Positions 42,467 to 52,356 are shown, counted from the stretch's first letter. The stretch: 64,000 nt of DNA from Ruminococcus sp. (GCA_017529875.1 JAFXNC010000006.1:62001-126000), one strand, 5' to 3'. Numbers and translations: made by a program. The notes: generated by a model not told the origin, from the sequence alone.

Positions 42467-44197
42467 ATGGTCTCGTCAAAACGCTTTAACAGCTTTCACG
42501 GCAGGGTCGGAAAGCTGTACGATCTCCTGGGCAGGCATCCTTTTTCTGTCAGCTTCGGACTGATAATCCTGCTCACGCCGCTTTGTTTCGGCGCACAGGG
42601 CAACATCACCGACAGCGCAAAAATGATATGGTGCCTGACAGGCGTTGCCATGCCTGTCTCTGTAATACTGTGGTTATATAAGCTCAGGATCCTGAACAAG
42701 GCTGCCGCTATTGTTACGGTCGCGGTGCTTGTGCTTTCGGGCGGGCTTGCTTCAAGCTACTTTATCGACTCGGAACGTGCCTCGCTGTGGATATTCTTCT
42801 ATATGTTCCTTGCCATCGTCGTTTTCAGGTTCCTTACCCTATCGGATAAGGAGAGAAGCGACAAGCACAACGCCTTTATGATCATGGCCTTCAGCTTTGC
42901 GATAAAGTTCTGCTATGTTCTTTATACCAGCTGCTACACCAGGCAGAACGACGTAGGCTCCTTCGACGGAGATAAAGGTCACGCTGCTTACATCGAGTAT
43001 CTTATTCAGAACAAGCACCTGCCGGACTTTAATCCGACTGACAGGTGGCAGTTCTATCATCCGCCGCTTCATCATACCGTATCTGCCTGCTGGATAGATA
43101 TTTGCGAGAATGTCCTCGGTGCGAGCCGGAATCACGCCCGCGAATCCTTGCAGATGCTGATGATGTTCTATTCGTTGGCATGCGTTATCATCGTTTACAA
43201 GCTGCTCAGACACTTCGGGTTCAGCGGAAAGTCACTGCTTATCCCTCTGGCACTGTTCGCATTCCATCCGGCTTTCATACTTTCTTCCGGTGCGATCAAC
43301 AACGATCAGCTGGCGGCTTTCATGACTGTGCTGACTATGCTCTTTACGGTGCGCTGGTTCAAGGAACCCACCGTGAAGAAGATCATACCCATAGCCTTTT
43401 CCATAGGCTGCGGTATGATGGCAAAGCTCAATGCCGGCATGATAGCGCCCGCTGTTGCGGTGCTGTTCTTCTGGCAGCTTATAAGATACCGTGCTGAGAT
43501 AAAGCGGATCCTGCTGCAATATGTGGTCTTCGGTGCTATATGTTTCCCCCTTGGGCTGTGGTGGACGATCAAGAACAAGATCCAGTGGGGTGTACCTTTT
43601 GATTATGTTCCCTATGTGGGCGGAGACCAGTTTATCAACAAAGAGATCTTCGAGAGGCTCTTTGACCTGTCCCCGAAGCAGTTTTCGCCGGTGTTTGAAA
43701 ACTGGATCAGAGACGGCAGCGAGTTCACCGAGTACAATCCCAACGTAGCCATACTCAAAAACTCGATCTTCGGCGAGGACATCAACAAGACCAATTTCCC
43801 CGGCGGGAATACAATTATACCTACGATACTGTTCTGGGTGGCGCTGGTTCTGGCGCTGCTGGGCGTGTTCTTTATCGTGTATTTCCTGTTTAAAAAGAAT
43901 ACCAAGCTTGAAAAGCCCTACAAGGTATTCTTTGCGGTTTACTGGGCATTCTCGCTTTACTATTTCTATGTGTTCTGCTACACCTATACTGCTACCTGCA
44001 CCATGAATTTCCGCTACCTGACGCCGATACTTGTGGTATCTGTGATGCAGTATGCCATGCTGTACGATCAGCTGGGGCGCGGCGAAACTACCACCGCCAA
44101 GAAGGTCATCTCCCGCATTTTCACCTGTATGATCGCGGCGTTCTGCCTGCTTTCTGTTGTAACGTATCTCCTTGTGGGATATATGGAAGTCAATTAA
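42467..44197 (+). CDS. GT-C-type membrane glycosyltransferase (GT39/ArnT-like)
   Basis: A 576-aa protein with many (about 11-13) hydrophobic helices. The first outer loop holds the acidic motif RQNDVGSFDGDKGHAAY, and later RWQFYHPPLHHTVSA, both typical of GT-C enzymes using polyprenyl-phosphate sugars. The probable acceptor lies outside the cell. GAGGAGAAG precedes ATG 42467. It is the third gene of the GtrA-flavoprotein-GT-C unit. Acceptor and sugar cannot be read from sequence. Confidence 0.85.
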   Translation: MVSSKRFNSFHGRVGKLYDLLGRHPFSVSFGLIILLTPLCFGAQGNITDSAKMIWCLTGVAMPVSVILWLYKLRILNKAAAIVTVAVLVLSGGLASSYFIDSERASLWIFFYMFLAIVVFRFLTLSDKERSDKHNAFMIMAFSFAIKFCYVLYTSCYTRQNDVGSFDGDKGHAAYIEYLIQNKHLPDFNPTDRWQFYHPPLHHTVSACWIDICENVLGASRNHARESLQMLMMFYSLACVIIVYKLLRHFGFSGKSLLIPLALFAFHPAFILSSGAINNDQLAAFMTVLTMLFTVRWFKEPTVKKIIPIAFSIGCGMMAKLNAGMIAPAVAVLFFWQLIRYRAEIKRILLQYVVFGAICFPLGLWWTIKNKIQWGVPFDYVPYVGGDQFINKEIFERLFDLSPKQFSPVFENWIRDGSEFTEYNPNVAILKNSIFGEDINKTNFPGGNTIIPTILFWVALVLALLGVFFIVYFLFKKNTKLEKPYKVFFAVYWAFSLYYFYVFCYTYTATCTMNFRYLTPILVVSVMQYAMLYDQLGRGETTTAKKVISRIFTCMIAAFCLLSVVTYLLVGYMEVN

Positions 44198-44207
44198 CGG
44201 AGTGTTT

Positions 44208-45389
44208 ATGAAGCGTACTCATATTATCACAGACCCCGGCACCGGCGAAAAGCGCTGCACCTGTTTCAAGCGATGCGGGGGCTGTCAGCTCGATATGTCC
44301 TATAAAGAGCAGCTCGACTGGAAACAGCAGAAGGCGGAGCGTATGCTCTCACGGTTTTGCAAGGTGGAGCCGATCATCGGGATGGAGCGGCCTTACAATT
44401 ACCGCAACAAGGTACAGACGGTTTTCAGATTTGACAGCCGCAGACAGCTTATCTCCGGCGTGTATCAGTCCCGTTCAGGCAAGCTCACCGCTACTGAGGA
44501 CTGTATGCTGGAGGACAAGGTCTGCACCAAAGCTGTTATCGAGTTCAAGCGGCTCATGAGGAGCTTTCGCATCGCGCCCTACGACCCGGTGAGCGGGAAG
44601 GGCTTCGTGCGGCATCTGCTGGTCAGGTATTCGCGCTCTGAGAAACAGCTTATGGTCTGCGTATGCGCCGTGAGCAGGGATTTCCCCTCCGGTCCGGCCT
44701 TTTCAAAAGAGCTGAAAAAAGCCTGCCCCGAGTTGGAGAGCTTTGTGCTCAATGTGAACACCAAGCCTCTGCCATTGTCCCTTGGGGACAAGAACATCGT
44801 CCTATTCGGCAGGGCCTACATCGACGATATCATTCTCGGAAAGCGGTTCAGGATATCGCCCCAGTCCTTCTATCAGGTCAATTCGATCCAGACGGAGAGG
44901 CTTTATTCCGAGGCGATAGCACTTGCGGGGCTAAAAGAGACCGACGTGCTCATAGACGCCTACTGCGGCACCGGCACTCTTGGGATCCTGTCCTCTGACA
45001 AGGTGAAGACCGTTATAGGCACGGAGCTCAACGCTGCCGCCTGCAAGGACGCCGCTCAGAACATAAAGCTCAACGGCATAGACAACTACACCGTAGTCAA
45101 TGAGGATGCGGGGCAGTTCATGAGGGAGCTGGCTGATGAAAAGACCCATGTAGACGCGGTGATCACCGACCCTCCGAGAGCCGGCTGCGACAGGAGCTTT
45201 CTTGATTCGCTGTGTGTGCTCAGGCCTTCGAGGGTGGTATACATATCCTGCAAGATAGAATCCCTCGAAAGAGACCTGAGATATCTTGTCAAAAACGGCT
45301 ATAAGGTCAGAGCGATCAAGCCTGTGGATATGTTCCCTCATACCGTAGGCATAGAGACGGTTGTGCTGCTGGAGGACAAGCGCGGCTGA
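44208..45389 (+). CDS. rlmD: 23S rRNA (uracil-C5)-methyltransferase, RlmD/TrmA family
   Basis: This SAM-dependent RNA methyltransferase makes m5U in 23S rRNA. The 393-aa protein starts with the Fe-S cysteine motif RCTCFKRCGGCQLD, and has the substrate-stacking SFYQVNS, SAM motif DAYCGTGTLGI, DPPRAGCD and the catalytic Cys in VVYISCK. The N-terminal TRAM RNA-binding domain found in many homologues is missing. ATG 44208 with GGAG at about 44199-44202 is the likely start; the in-frame GTG at 44172 lies within the upstream gene. Whether it modifies U747, U1939 or both cannot be told. Confidence 0.9.
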   Translation: MKRTHIITDPGTGEKRCTCFKRCGGCQLDMSYKEQLDWKQQKAERMLSRFCKVEPIIGMERPYNYRNKVQTVFRFDSRRQLISGVYQSRSGKLTATEDCMLEDKVCTKAVIEFKRLMRSFRIAPYDPVSGKGFVRHLLVRYSRSEKQLMVCVCAVSRDFPSGPAFSKELKKACPELESFVLNVNTKPLPLSLGDKNIVLFGRAYIDDIILGKRFRISPQSFYQVNSIQTERLYSEAIALAGLKETDVLIDAYCGTGTLGILSSDKVKTVIGTELNAAACKDAAQNIKLNGIDNYTVVNEDAGQFMRELADEKTHVDAVITDPPRAGCDRSFLDSLCVLRPSRVVYISCKIESLERDLRYLVKNGYKVRAIKPVDMFPHTVGIETVVLLEDKRG

Positions 45390-45452
45390 GCAGTATTGTG
45401 AGGATTTGTTTTTGTGATTTAGCGAATTTTCGCAAAATTTGTAATTTCCCTC

Positions 45453-45481
45453 TTGACATCTGCCGATCTGTGTGATATAAT
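45453..45481 (+). promoter_or_regulatory. Consensus promoter of rpmE
   Basis: TTGACA (45453-45458), 17-nt spacer and TATAAT (45476-45481). The gap between rlmD and rpmE holds this promoter and a leader of about 95 nt. Confidence 0.9.
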
Positions 45482-45487
45482 ATTTTA

Positions 45488-45582
45488 GTAAATTTGTGAT
45501 CACTACATAGAACTACTGTCTGAACTAAGGATGATGGGCTTCTATGAGTTCATAATTTTTGGTTTGGAAGGAGGTTAACGTA
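45488..45582 (+). promoter_or_regulatory. Untranslated leader of rpmE, possible autoregulatory element
   Basis: About 95 nt between the expected start and the ATG. Firmicutes often regulate L31 through a leader or a Zur site. I see no clean Zur palindrome and no clear hairpin, so this is a weak call. Confidence 0.3.
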
Positions 45583-45783
45583 ATGAAGGAAGGAATCCAT
45601 CCCAAGTATGAGGAGACCACGATCACCTGTGCCTGCGGCAACGTGATCAACACTCGTTCTACTAAGAAGGATATCAAAGTCGAGATCTGTTCCAAGTGCC
45701 ATCCGTTCTTTACCGGCAAGCAGAAGCTTGTTGATACCGGCGGACGTGTTGACAGATTCAAGAAAAGATTTAACCTTGATTAA
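45583..45783 (+). CDS. rpmE: 50S ribosomal protein L31, zinc-binding type
   Basis: The 66-aa protein has the zinc ligands of the Cys-plus form of L31: Cys 16 and 18 (TCACGN) and Cys 36 and 39 ([14 protein letters not shown]). AAGGAGG lies before ATG 45583; a longer reading from an upstream GTG is not supported. The gene is on its own between a strong promoter and terminator. Confidence 0.95.
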   Translation: MKEGIHPKYEETTITCACGNVINTRSTKKDIKVEICSKCHPFFTGKQKLVDTGGRVDRFKKRFNLD

Positions 45784-45786
45784 ACG

Positions 45787-45815
45787 AAAAGAGCGGAAAG
45801 ATCCGCTCTTTTTTG
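45787..45815 (+). terminator. Terminator after rpmE
   Basis: An 11-bp stem (AAAAGAGCGGA with TCCGCTCTTTT) with an AAGA loop is followed by TTG. Confidence 0.92.
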
Positions 45816-45830
45816 TTAGGGGGAGATTGA

Positions 45831-46457
45831 GTGGAGACCGAGTACAAGACCGTTTCAGGTTATGCCGAGGCAAGCTTTATCGAGAAGAAGTCCGAGTTCA
45901 TCGGGCAGATCTGCCATGTGGAGAATTCTGACCAGGCGGTGGAGTTCATCAATTCCGTCAAGGCCAAGCACCGCAAGGCGCGGCATAACGTCTATGCCTA
46001 TATCACCCGGGACGGCAACACCAGCCGCTACTCCGACGACGGCGAGCCTCAGGGCACCGGCGGCGTTCCTGTGCTGGATGTGCTCCGGAAGGAAGGGCTT
46101 ACCGACGTGTGCGTTGTGGTGACGCGATACTTCGGGGGCATACTTCTCGGAGGCGGCGGGCTTGTGAGAGCCTACTCCCATGCCTGCAAGATAGCGATCG
46201 ACGAGGCGGAAAAAAAGCTCATGTGCAGATGCTCGAGGTTCGAGATCGGCTGTGATTACGCCCTCTACGGCAGGCTCTCCTACCTGATGCCGGAATTTGA
46301 GGCAAAGACCGTGCGTGAGGACTTTGCCGATGACGTCCGGCTGACAGTTCTCGTTAAGGACAGTTTCTGCGACGGATTCAGAGCAAAGCTGACCGATGCA
46401 TCCAACGGAAAAGCCGATATAAAGGAAGAAAAATGTCTTTGGGAAGATTTTTCTTGA
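45831..46457 (+). CDS. YigZ/IMPACT family protein
   Basis: The 208-aa protein has the UPF0029 N-terminal domain with KKSEFIGQICHV, RDGNTSRYSDDGEPQGTGG and VVVTRYFGGILLGGGGLVRAY, followed by the smaller ferredoxin-like C-terminal domain. The family has been linked to translation control and nucleotide binding; the role in bacteria is unclear. The start is GTG 45831 with AGGGGGAG upstream. It lies just behind rpmE's terminator and about 80 nt before the dGTPase gene. Confidence 0.9.
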   Translation: METEYKTVSGYAEASFIEKKSEFIGQICHVENSDQAVEFINSVKAKHRKARHNVYAYITRDGNTSRYSDDGEPQGTGGVPVLDVLRKEGLTDVCVVVTRYFGGILLGGGGLVRAYSHACKIAIDEAEKKLMCRCSRFEIGCDYALYGRLSYLMPEFEAKTVREDFADDVRLTVLVKDSFCDGFRAKLTDASNGKADIKEEKCLWEDFS

Positions 46458-46497
46458 AAATCTTAAAAGTTTAAAGGATTTTTTAAGGCTTTGTTTG

Positions 46498-46503
46498 TAT
46501 AAT
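46498..46503 (+). promoter_or_regulatory. Possible -10 of the dgt-dnaG-rpoD unit
   Basis: TTTGTATAAT with TATAAT at 46498-46503, 34 nt before the ATG. No good -35 box is present at the usual distance, so the call is weak. It would be the only candidate in the gap before the macromolecular-synthesis genes. Confidence 0.4.
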
Positions 46504-46536
46504 AGTATGTAGGAAACGTTAAGGAGGTCTTGATCT

Positions 46537-47550
46537 ATGACTCCGCGTGAAAGATATGAGGAATTTGAAAAGACCCTTCTCTGTGAATATGCCTGTCTGG
46601 CAGTGAACAGCAAGGGCAGGCAGGGCACGTCGCGCAAATGTGACCTGCGCACCGAGTTCCAGCGGGACAGAGACAAGATCATCCACTGCAATTCCTTTCG
46701 CCGACTGAAGCACAAGACCCAGGTGTTCCTGTCTCCCTCCGGAGATCATTACAGGACGAGGCTAACCCATACCCTTGAAGTTGGACAGATAGCAAGGACT
46801 ATCGCCAGGGCACTGAGACTAAACGAAGACCTCACCGAAGCGATAGCTATGGGGCACGATCTCGGGCATACGCCCTTCGGTCATGCGGGAGAGCGGGCGC
46901 TGAACTCCCTTTGTCCCGACGGCTTCAAGCACTACAAGCAGGGACTCAGGGTCGTTGAGCTTATCGAGAACAACGGCAAGGGGCTGGATCTTACCTACGA
47001 AGTCAAGGACGGCATCCTCAAACACACCAATGAGAAGGCCGAGACCCTTGAAGGCTATGTAGTCAGGTATGCCGATGTTATCGCCTACATAAACCACGAT
47101 ATCGACGATTCGATAAGAGGCGGGATCATCACCGAGGAGGATATCCCAAAAGAGATAACCGACGTGCTGGGTCACTCCAAATCGGAACGGATAACGTCTC
47201 TTGTTACTTCTATTATAGATAAAGGTATATATATCGAAAACGGTGAGCCGACTGTCGGCATGGACGACACTACGGCCAAGTATTACAATGCGCTCCACAG
47301 CTATATGCTGGAGAGCGTGTATCTTAATCCTCTCTGCAAATCCGAAGAGAGCAAAGCGCAGGAGATGCTCAAAAAGCTTTACGAGCATTTCTGCCGGAAT
47401 GTTTATTCCATGCCGCCGCTCTATGTGGGTCTTGCCGAGAGATACGGTAAGGAGAGGGCAGTCTGCGATTACATATCCGGTATGACCGACCGGTATGCCG
47501 TTGATCTGTTCGCAGATCTGTTTATTCCCAAGGACTGGAAAGTCAGATGA
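46537..47550 (+). CDS. dGTPase-like HD-domain triphosphohydrolase
   Basis: It splits dNTPs into nucleoside and triphosphate. The 337-aa protein shows NSFRRLKHKTQVF, RTRLTHTLEV (first His), and the HD core AMGHDLGHTPFGHAGE. It fits the bacterial dGTPase-like group found upstream of dnaG in many Firmicutes. AAGGAGG lies before the ATG. It precedes dnaG by 26 nt, so a link to replication is likely: it may adjust dNTP pools. Confidence 0.92.
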   Translation: MTPRERYEEFEKTLLCEYACLAVNSKGRQGTSRKCDLRTEFQRDRDKIIHCNSFRRLKHKTQVFLSPSGDHYRTRLTHTLEVGQIARTIARALRLNEDLTEAIAMGHDLGHTPFGHAGERALNSLCPDGFKHYKQGLRVVELIENNGKGLDLTYEVKDGILKHTNEKAETLEGYVVRYADVIAYINHDIDDSIRGGIITEEDIPKEITDVLGHSKSERITSLVTSIIDKGIYIENGEPTVGMDDTTAKYYNALHSYMLESVYLNPLCKSEESKAQEMLKKLYEHFCRNVYSMPPLYVGLAERYGKERAVCDYISGMTDRYAVDLFADLFIPKDWKVR

Positions 47551-47576
47551 TCTGACCCGGAAAGGAGCTGTTTTGG

Positions 47577-49349
47577 ATGGCATTTCCTGTGGAATTCATT
47601 GACAGGCTTAAATCAGCCAATCCCATTGCCGATGTGGTGGGTACATATCTTACCTTGAAACGCTCCGGCAGAGATTATGTCTGCATCTGTCCTTTTCATG
47701 ACGAGAAGACAGCTTCCTGCTATATCCATCCCAATGAGGCCTATTTCCATTGCTTCGGATGCGGAGCCGGGGGAGACGTAATAACCTTTACAATGCGTTA
47801 TAACAACCTGGATTACGTGGAAGCCGTGAAATTCCTTGCGGAACGGGGCGGACTGACTATGCCCAACGACAATTTCTCTGAAGCCAAGTCAGCCAACAAG
47901 CGCAAGAGGATATTTGAGATGAACAAGAAAGCGGCAAGGTTTTTCTATGATCAGCTCAAAACGCCTGAGGGCCAGACCTGCCTCGAATACCTTGCCAAGA
48001 GAGGACTTACGATCAGTACCATAAAGAAATACGGTATGGGCTTTGCTCCCAACAGCTGGTCAAAGCTCAAAAGCTATATGCTGTCGGAGGGCTATTCCGA
48101 GCAGGAGCTTATCGAGGCCAGCCTTATCACTCATTCGGCGGATAATTCGCGAAACACCTTTGATTTCTTTGTGTTCCGGGCTATGTTCCCCTTCTTAGAT
48201 CTGAGAGGGAACATCGTCGGATTCGGCGGGCGTGCCCTGAGCGTTGACGACAAGAGAAAATATCTTAACTCCAAGAACACCCCGGTATACGCCAAGGAGC
48301 GGTTTCTGTTCTCTATGAACTTCGCCAAGGATGTCTCGGTCAAGTCCAAGAAGATACTGCTTTGTGAGGGGAATCTGGATGTTATCTCGCTGAACCAGGC
48401 GGGGTTTGAGAATGCAGTGGCTTCATGCGGAACGGCGCTTACTTCCGAGCAGGCCAGGATGATCTCGAATTACGCCGACGAAGCGGTGATCTGTTACGAC
48501 TCGGACGTCGCCGGACAGAAGGCCACAAGAAAGGCCATAGGCATCCTGCGTGAGCAGGGGCTGAAAGTCTCGGTTGTCAGGATGGACGGCGCAAAAGACC
48601 CGGACGAGTTCATCAACAAGTTCGGCAAGGCCAAGTTCGAGCATATCCTTGAAAAGGCCGTGGATTCGGTATCATTTGAGCTCCTTGACGCTCAGGGAGC
48701 ACTTGATCTGAGCAATGAGGTCGGCAAGACCGATTATATGAAAAGAGCCTGCGAGGTGCTGGTTAGGATCAAATCGCCTATCGAGAGAGATATCTACATC
48801 TCGAAGGTGGCCAGAGAGCAGGACGTTTCTAAGGAGGCCGTCGAGGAACAGGTCAGGATCATGATCGAGGTCGAAAAGAAGAAGAAGGCCGAAAAGAAAA
48901 AGCAGGAGGCTCTGAACTTCTCCAGCAAGCGTGATCCCCTCAACCCCGACGCGGCGCTCCACCCCAGAGAAGACCGCGCTGAAAAGGCGTTGATATACTA
49001 TCTTTATAATAACCCTGACAAGTGCGGCTATCTGCTGTCGAGGATCACGCCGGACAAGTTCGTGACCGACCTCAATGCGAGGATATACGGATCGCTGACT
49101 GCCAAGCTAAAGGCCGGAGAGGATTACTCCTTCTCGTCGTTCTACTCCGAGTTCTCACCGGAGCAGGTGGACAGGATAGTTGCTATAATCAGCGATTTCT
49201 CCGACGAGGGCATCGACGCGAATGTGGCAGAGGACTGTATCAAGGTGCTTCTGGACTTTGAGCAGACCATGCAGCAGAGCAGCGGCGATGATCTCTCGAT
49301 AGACGATCTTCAAAGTCTGATAGAGAGCCTTAGAAATAAAGATCAGTAA
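47577..49349 (+). CDS. dnaG: DNA primase
   Basis: DnaG makes RNA primers at the replication fork. The 590-aa protein has the CHC2 zinc finger (Cys 38, His 41, Cys 59, Cys 62), the RNA-polymerase core with the TOPRIM motif [12 protein letters not shown] near residue 264 and the [13 protein letters not shown] metal-binding acid cluster, and a helical C-terminal helicase-binding domain. AAAGGAG precedes ATG 47577. It starts the classic dnaG-rpoD pair; rpsU is not in front. Confidence 0.96.
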   Translation: MAFPVEFIDRLKSANPIADVVGTYLTLKRSGRDYVCICPFHDEKTASCYIHPNEAYFHCFGCGAGGDVITFTMRYNNLDYVEAVKFLAERGGLTMPNDNFSEAKSANKRKRIFEMNKKAARFFYDQLKTPEGQTCLEYLAKRGLTISTIKKYGMGFAPNSWSKLKSYMLSEGYSEQELIEASLITHSADNSRNTFDFFVFRAMFPFLDLRGNIVGFGGRALSVDDKRKYLNSKNTPVYAKERFLFSMNFAKDVSVKSKKILLCEGNLDVISLNQAGFENAVASCGTALTSEQARMISNYADEAVICYDSDVAGQKATRKAIGILREQGLKVSVVRMDGAKDPDEFINKFGKAKFEHILEKAVDSVSFELLDAQGALDLSNEVGKTDYMKRACEVLVRIKSPIERDIYISKVAREQDVSKEAVEEQVRIMIEVEKKKKAEKKKQEALNFSSKRDPLNPDAALHPREDRAEKALIYYLYNNPDKCGYLLSRITPDKFVTDLNARIYGSLTAKLKAGEDYSFSSFYSEFSPEQVDRIVAIISDFSDEGIDANVAEDCIKVLLDFEQTMQQSSGDDLSIDDLQSLIESLRNKDQ

Positions 49350-49378
49350 GTGTAAAAAACAGGAAGGATGATGTGAAC

Positions 49379-50482
49379 ATGTCTGAGAACAAGAAACAGA
49401 TCGTAGAAACCCTTATGGAACAGGGCAGAGCCAACGGAAGACTTACCGCCAAGGAGATCACCGACGCCCTCGAAAAGCTTGATTTCGACGTTGAGCAGAT
49501 CGACAACTTTTATGAGAACTGCTCAGCGCTGAACATCGAGATCATCGACGATATCATTCCCGATGATACTCTGGTGTTCGTGAACCCCGAGGATGAGATG
49601 AATCCCGAGGACGTTGATATCGGCCTCTCTACCGACGGCATCGCCATAGATGACCCGGTAAAGATCTACCTCAAGGAGATCGGCCGCGTTAAGCTGCTCA
49701 CCTCCGAGGAGGAGATCCAGCTCGCCGAGAAGATGTCCGGCAACAACGAGAAGGAGGTCTCCGCTGCAAGAAAGCGTCTTGCCGAGGCTAACCTGAGACT
49801 TGTTGTCTCTATCGCCAAGAGATATGTGGGCAGAGGCATGAGTTTCCTGGATCTTATCCAGGAGGGCAACATGGGTCTTATCAAGGCCGTTGAGAAGTTC
49901 GATTACACCAAGGGGTTCAAGTTCTCGACCTATGCCACATGGTGGATCAGACAGGCTATCACAAGGGCTATCGCCGACCAGGCCAGAACTATAAGGATCC
50001 CCGTTCATATGGTGGAGACTATCACCAAGGTCAAGAAGGTCTCCAGCCAGCTGCTTCACGAGAACGGTCACGAGGCTTCTCCCGATGAGATCGCAGAAAA
50101 GCTTGAAATGTCCGTTGACAAGGTAAGAGAGATCATGCGCATCGCTCAGGATCCTGTGTCGCTGGAAACTCCTATCGGTGAGGAGGAGGATTCTCACCTG
50201 GGCGACTTTATCCCCGACGAGGAGGCTCCCGCTCCTGCTGAGGCAGCATCTCAGGTACTGCTCAAAGAGCAGCTCGATCAGGTGCTCGCCACTCTGACCG
50301 ATCGGGAGGAAAAGGTGCTCAGGCTCCGTTTCGGCCTCGTTGACGGCAGAGCAAGGACTCTTGAAGAAGTGGGTCAGCAGTTCAACGTTACAAGAGAGCG
50401 TATCAGACAGATCGAGGCCAAGGCTCTGAGAAAGCTCCGTCACCCCACCAGGAGCAACAAGGTCAAGGATTATCTTGAATGA
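49379..50482 (+). CDS. rpoD: Primary sigma factor RpoD (SigA)
   Basis: The housekeeping sigma factor, 367 aa, as short as other Firmicute SigA. Region 1.2 ([17 protein letters not shown]), regions 2.3-2.4 ([20 protein letters not shown] and RTIRIPVHM), region 3, and region 4.2 ([20 protein letters not shown]) are complete. AAGGA at 49364-49368 serves ATG 49379 or the in-frame GTG two codons before. The many TTGACA-17-TATAAT promoters in this window match what such a factor reads. It is co-transcribed with dnaG. Confidence 0.96.
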   Translation: MSENKKQIVETLMEQGRANGRLTAKEITDALEKLDFDVEQIDNFYENCSALNIEIIDDIIPDDTLVFVNPEDEMNPEDVDIGLSTDGIAIDDPVKIYLKEIGRVKLLTSEEEIQLAEKMSGNNEKEVSAARKRLAEANLRLVVSIAKRYVGRGMSFLDLIQEGNMGLIKAVEKFDYTKGFKFSTYATWWIRQAITRAIADQARTIRIPVHMVETITKVKKVSSQLLHENGHEASPDEIAEKLEMSVDKVREIMRIAQDPVSLETPIGEEEDSHLGDFIPDEEAPAPAEAASQVLLKEQLDQVLATLTDREEKVLRLRFGLVDGRARTLEEVGQQFNVTRERIRQIEAKALRKLRHPTRSNKVKDYLE

Positions 50483-50597
50483 TCTGCCGAAAGGCTGCAC
50501 ATACTATACACAGACAGCCGCTTATGCGGCTCACAGCGCAGACCGGTACATACTGATCCCGGTATCGTCGGGGTCTTTGGAAAGGCGTTGTTTAACG

Positions 50598-51371
50598 TTG
50601 GGTCTGCGGTTCGATAAGCATAAAAGACGGCACAGAACGCTTCACAGGTTGTTCTGTGCTGCTTTTGTTTGTGCTGTATCGGCGGCGGTGTCGCTGTATG
50701 TGCTGAAAGTCCGGGGACTGTTCTTCGAGGACAGTCCTGACAAATTCAGCTACCCCTGCCGGGGGATCTATGTCACCGAGAAGACCGGTGAGATAGATTG
50801 GGCAGCTATGCCCGGGGACAGTATTGATTTTTGCTATATAAGGCTTACCCGGGGCATTGCTTTCGCCGACGGCAGGGGAGCGGTGAACCGCACCGGAGCA
50901 TTGAAGTCCGGGCTCCTGGTGGGCTATGTTCACGATTTCGATTTTTCCGCAGACGGCAAGCTCCAGGCAGATAATTTTCTTAATTCGGCAGGGGAGCTCA
51001 AAGGCCGTCTGCTGCCCGCTGTTGATATCAGGATGAGCTTTTACGAAAAGCTGGTGGTGCGGGATATCTCAGAATGTGCCAAGCGGATAAATGCCTTCGC
51101 TGCAAGGATAAAGGAGGTCTGTGGCTGCGGGGCTGTGCTGCTTTGCGATAAGGACAGCTATGAAACCTTTAATGTCGGGGACTCAGTGTCTTTGGTATGG
51201 ACGGTGGGGAGCGTTGATGACTGCTATGCTGATGATTGGAGCATACTCTCATACTCCGAAACAGGCAGATCGGCGGCTTTCGCCGACAGCTCAGCCAGAT
51301 GCACCATGTTGACCGGCGGGTTCTGTGTTGACAGGCAGGCGTTTGCAGATGCTTTTGTTATAAGGAAATAA
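50598..51371 (+). CDS. GH25-like membrane-anchored protein with degenerate active site
   Basis: After a short basic region and one membrane helix (LFCAAFVCAVSAAVSLYVL) lies a domain that resembles GH25 muramidases: RGIYVTEKTGEIDWAAM, DFCYIRLTRGIAFADGRG, LKSGLLVGYVHDFDFSADGK and LLPAVDIRMSFYEK. In active GH25 enzymes the first motif is GIDVS and the later one (V/L)D(I/V)E. Here the first Asp is Tyr (codon 50769) and the Glu is Arg (codon 51030), so it is probably not a hydrolase. The start is uncertain: TTG 50598 has GGAAAGG at 50579-50585; the frame opens at 50475 inside rpoD. It may bind peptidoglycan. Confidence 0.72.
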   Translation: MGLRFDKHKRRHRTLHRLFCAAFVCAVSAAVSLYVLKVRGLFFEDSPDKFSYPCRGIYVTEKTGEIDWAAMPGDSIDFCYIRLTRGIAFADGRGAVNRTGALKSGLLVGYVHDFDFSADGKLQADNFLNSAGELKGRLLPAVDIRMSFYEKLVVRDISECAKRINAFAARIKEVCGCGAVLLCDKDSYETFNVGDSVSLVWTVGSVDDCYADDWSILSYSETGRSAAFADSSARCTMLTGGFCVDRQAFADAFVIRK

Positions 51372-51454
51372 TTGTATATTGTATTACAGTGATATCTATC
51401 ACGCGAAAATTAACAAAAATATATAAAAAAACTATTTATTTTTGTCACAAACTG

Positions 51455-51463
51455 TGGTATAAT
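51455..51463 (+). promoter_or_regulatory. Extended -10 promoter of the alarmone synthetase gene
   Basis: TGGTATAAT (TATAAT at 51458-51463), with a weak TTTATT 17 nt upstream (51435-51440), 62 nt before the ATG. Confidence 0.6.
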
Positions 51464-51525
51464 TATATAAAGAATAAGTCTTTAAGTTAATTATATAAAT
51501 CAAATACACAAGCAGAGGTGTTGAC

Positions 51526-52194
51526 ATGAAGGAACTGGAAAACTCTGTCAGCGAATATGAGATACTGATGAATACCGATATAGAGGTCAGCATACAGGAT
51601 CTTCTCGATCAGATGATGATATACAGGGCGGGGATCAAGGAAATACGGACAAAGCTTGAAGTACTTGATGACGAGTTTCAGACCAAGTACTCCTACAATC
51701 CCATACATCACATAGAATCGCGGTTGAAGTCCCTAAAAAGCATAATGCTGAAGATCAAGGAAAAAGGGCTTGAAGTGAGCATCGACAACATCAGGAAGAA
51801 CGTCACCGATATTGCCGGTATCAGGGTCATATGCAACTATCTTGACGATATCTACCGTATAGAGGATATGCTGCTTGCTCAGAACGATGTGACGCTCCTC
51901 CGGCGCCGGGACTATATCAAGACCCCCAAGCAGTCGGGGTATCAGAGCCTGCATCTGATCGTGGAGGTGCCTATCTTCCTTTCTGACGGGCCTATCCCGA
52001 TACCGGTAGAGATACAGATCAGGACCATAGCTATGGATTTCTGGGCGAGCCTTGAACACAAGCTCAAATACAAGACCGACAACGAAGTGGCAGAAGACCT
52101 GAGATACCGTTTGAAGATCTGTGCCAAGGCCATCCAGGAGCTTGATACCGAGATGCAGAACATCAATAATGCCATAGCAGACAGAAACAGTTGA
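51526..52194 (+). CDS. Small alarmone synthetase (RelA/SpoT-domain GTP pyrophosphokinase)
   Basis: The 222-aa single-domain protein makes (p)ppGpp or pGpp from GTP/GDP and ATP. Motifs are DIAGIRVICNYLDDIY, the GYQSLHLIVEVP pair, VEIQIRTIAMDFWASLEHKL with the catalytic Glu, and a C-terminal helix. It has no hydrolase, TGS or ACT domain, as in the RelQ/YjbM group. GAGGTG lies before ATG 51526. It is monocistronic. RelP type is also possible. Confidence 0.92.
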   Translation: MKELENSVSEYEILMNTDIEVSIQDLLDQMMIYRAGIKEIRTKLEVLDDEFQTKYSYNPIHHIESRLKSLKSIMLKIKEKGLEVSIDNIRKNVTDIAGIRVICNYLDDIYRIEDMLLAQNDVTLLRRRDYIKTPKQSGYQSLHLIVEVPIFLSDGPIPIPVEIQIRTIAMDFWASLEHKLKYKTDNEVAEDLRYRLKICAKAIQELDTEMQNINNAIADRNS

Positions 52195-52266
52195 CTTTTG
52201 GTTTTATCAAATCGTACATAATTTATATGAAGTAATTGTAAATTCGAACGAAGTTGCGAAAAGCTA

Positions 52267-52295
52267 TTGACATCATTTTGTAGATAGTTTATAAT
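52267..52295 (+). promoter_or_regulatory. Consensus promoter of the MoxR-like gene
   Basis: TTGACA (52267-52272), 17-nt spacer, TATAAT (52290-52295), 62 nt before ATG 52357. Confidence 0.9.
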
Positions 52296-52356
52296 AAATA
52301 TATATGAGATGTTATCTCTGATAATGTTTCATTTATTTCGTTGCGGAGGTTTCGAT

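Noticed and set aside
44172-44207. Upstream GTG start for the rRNA methyltransferase
   Set aside because: It lies within the glycosyltransferase gene and lacks a ribosome-binding site; ATG 44208 has one and begins just before the Fe-S motif.
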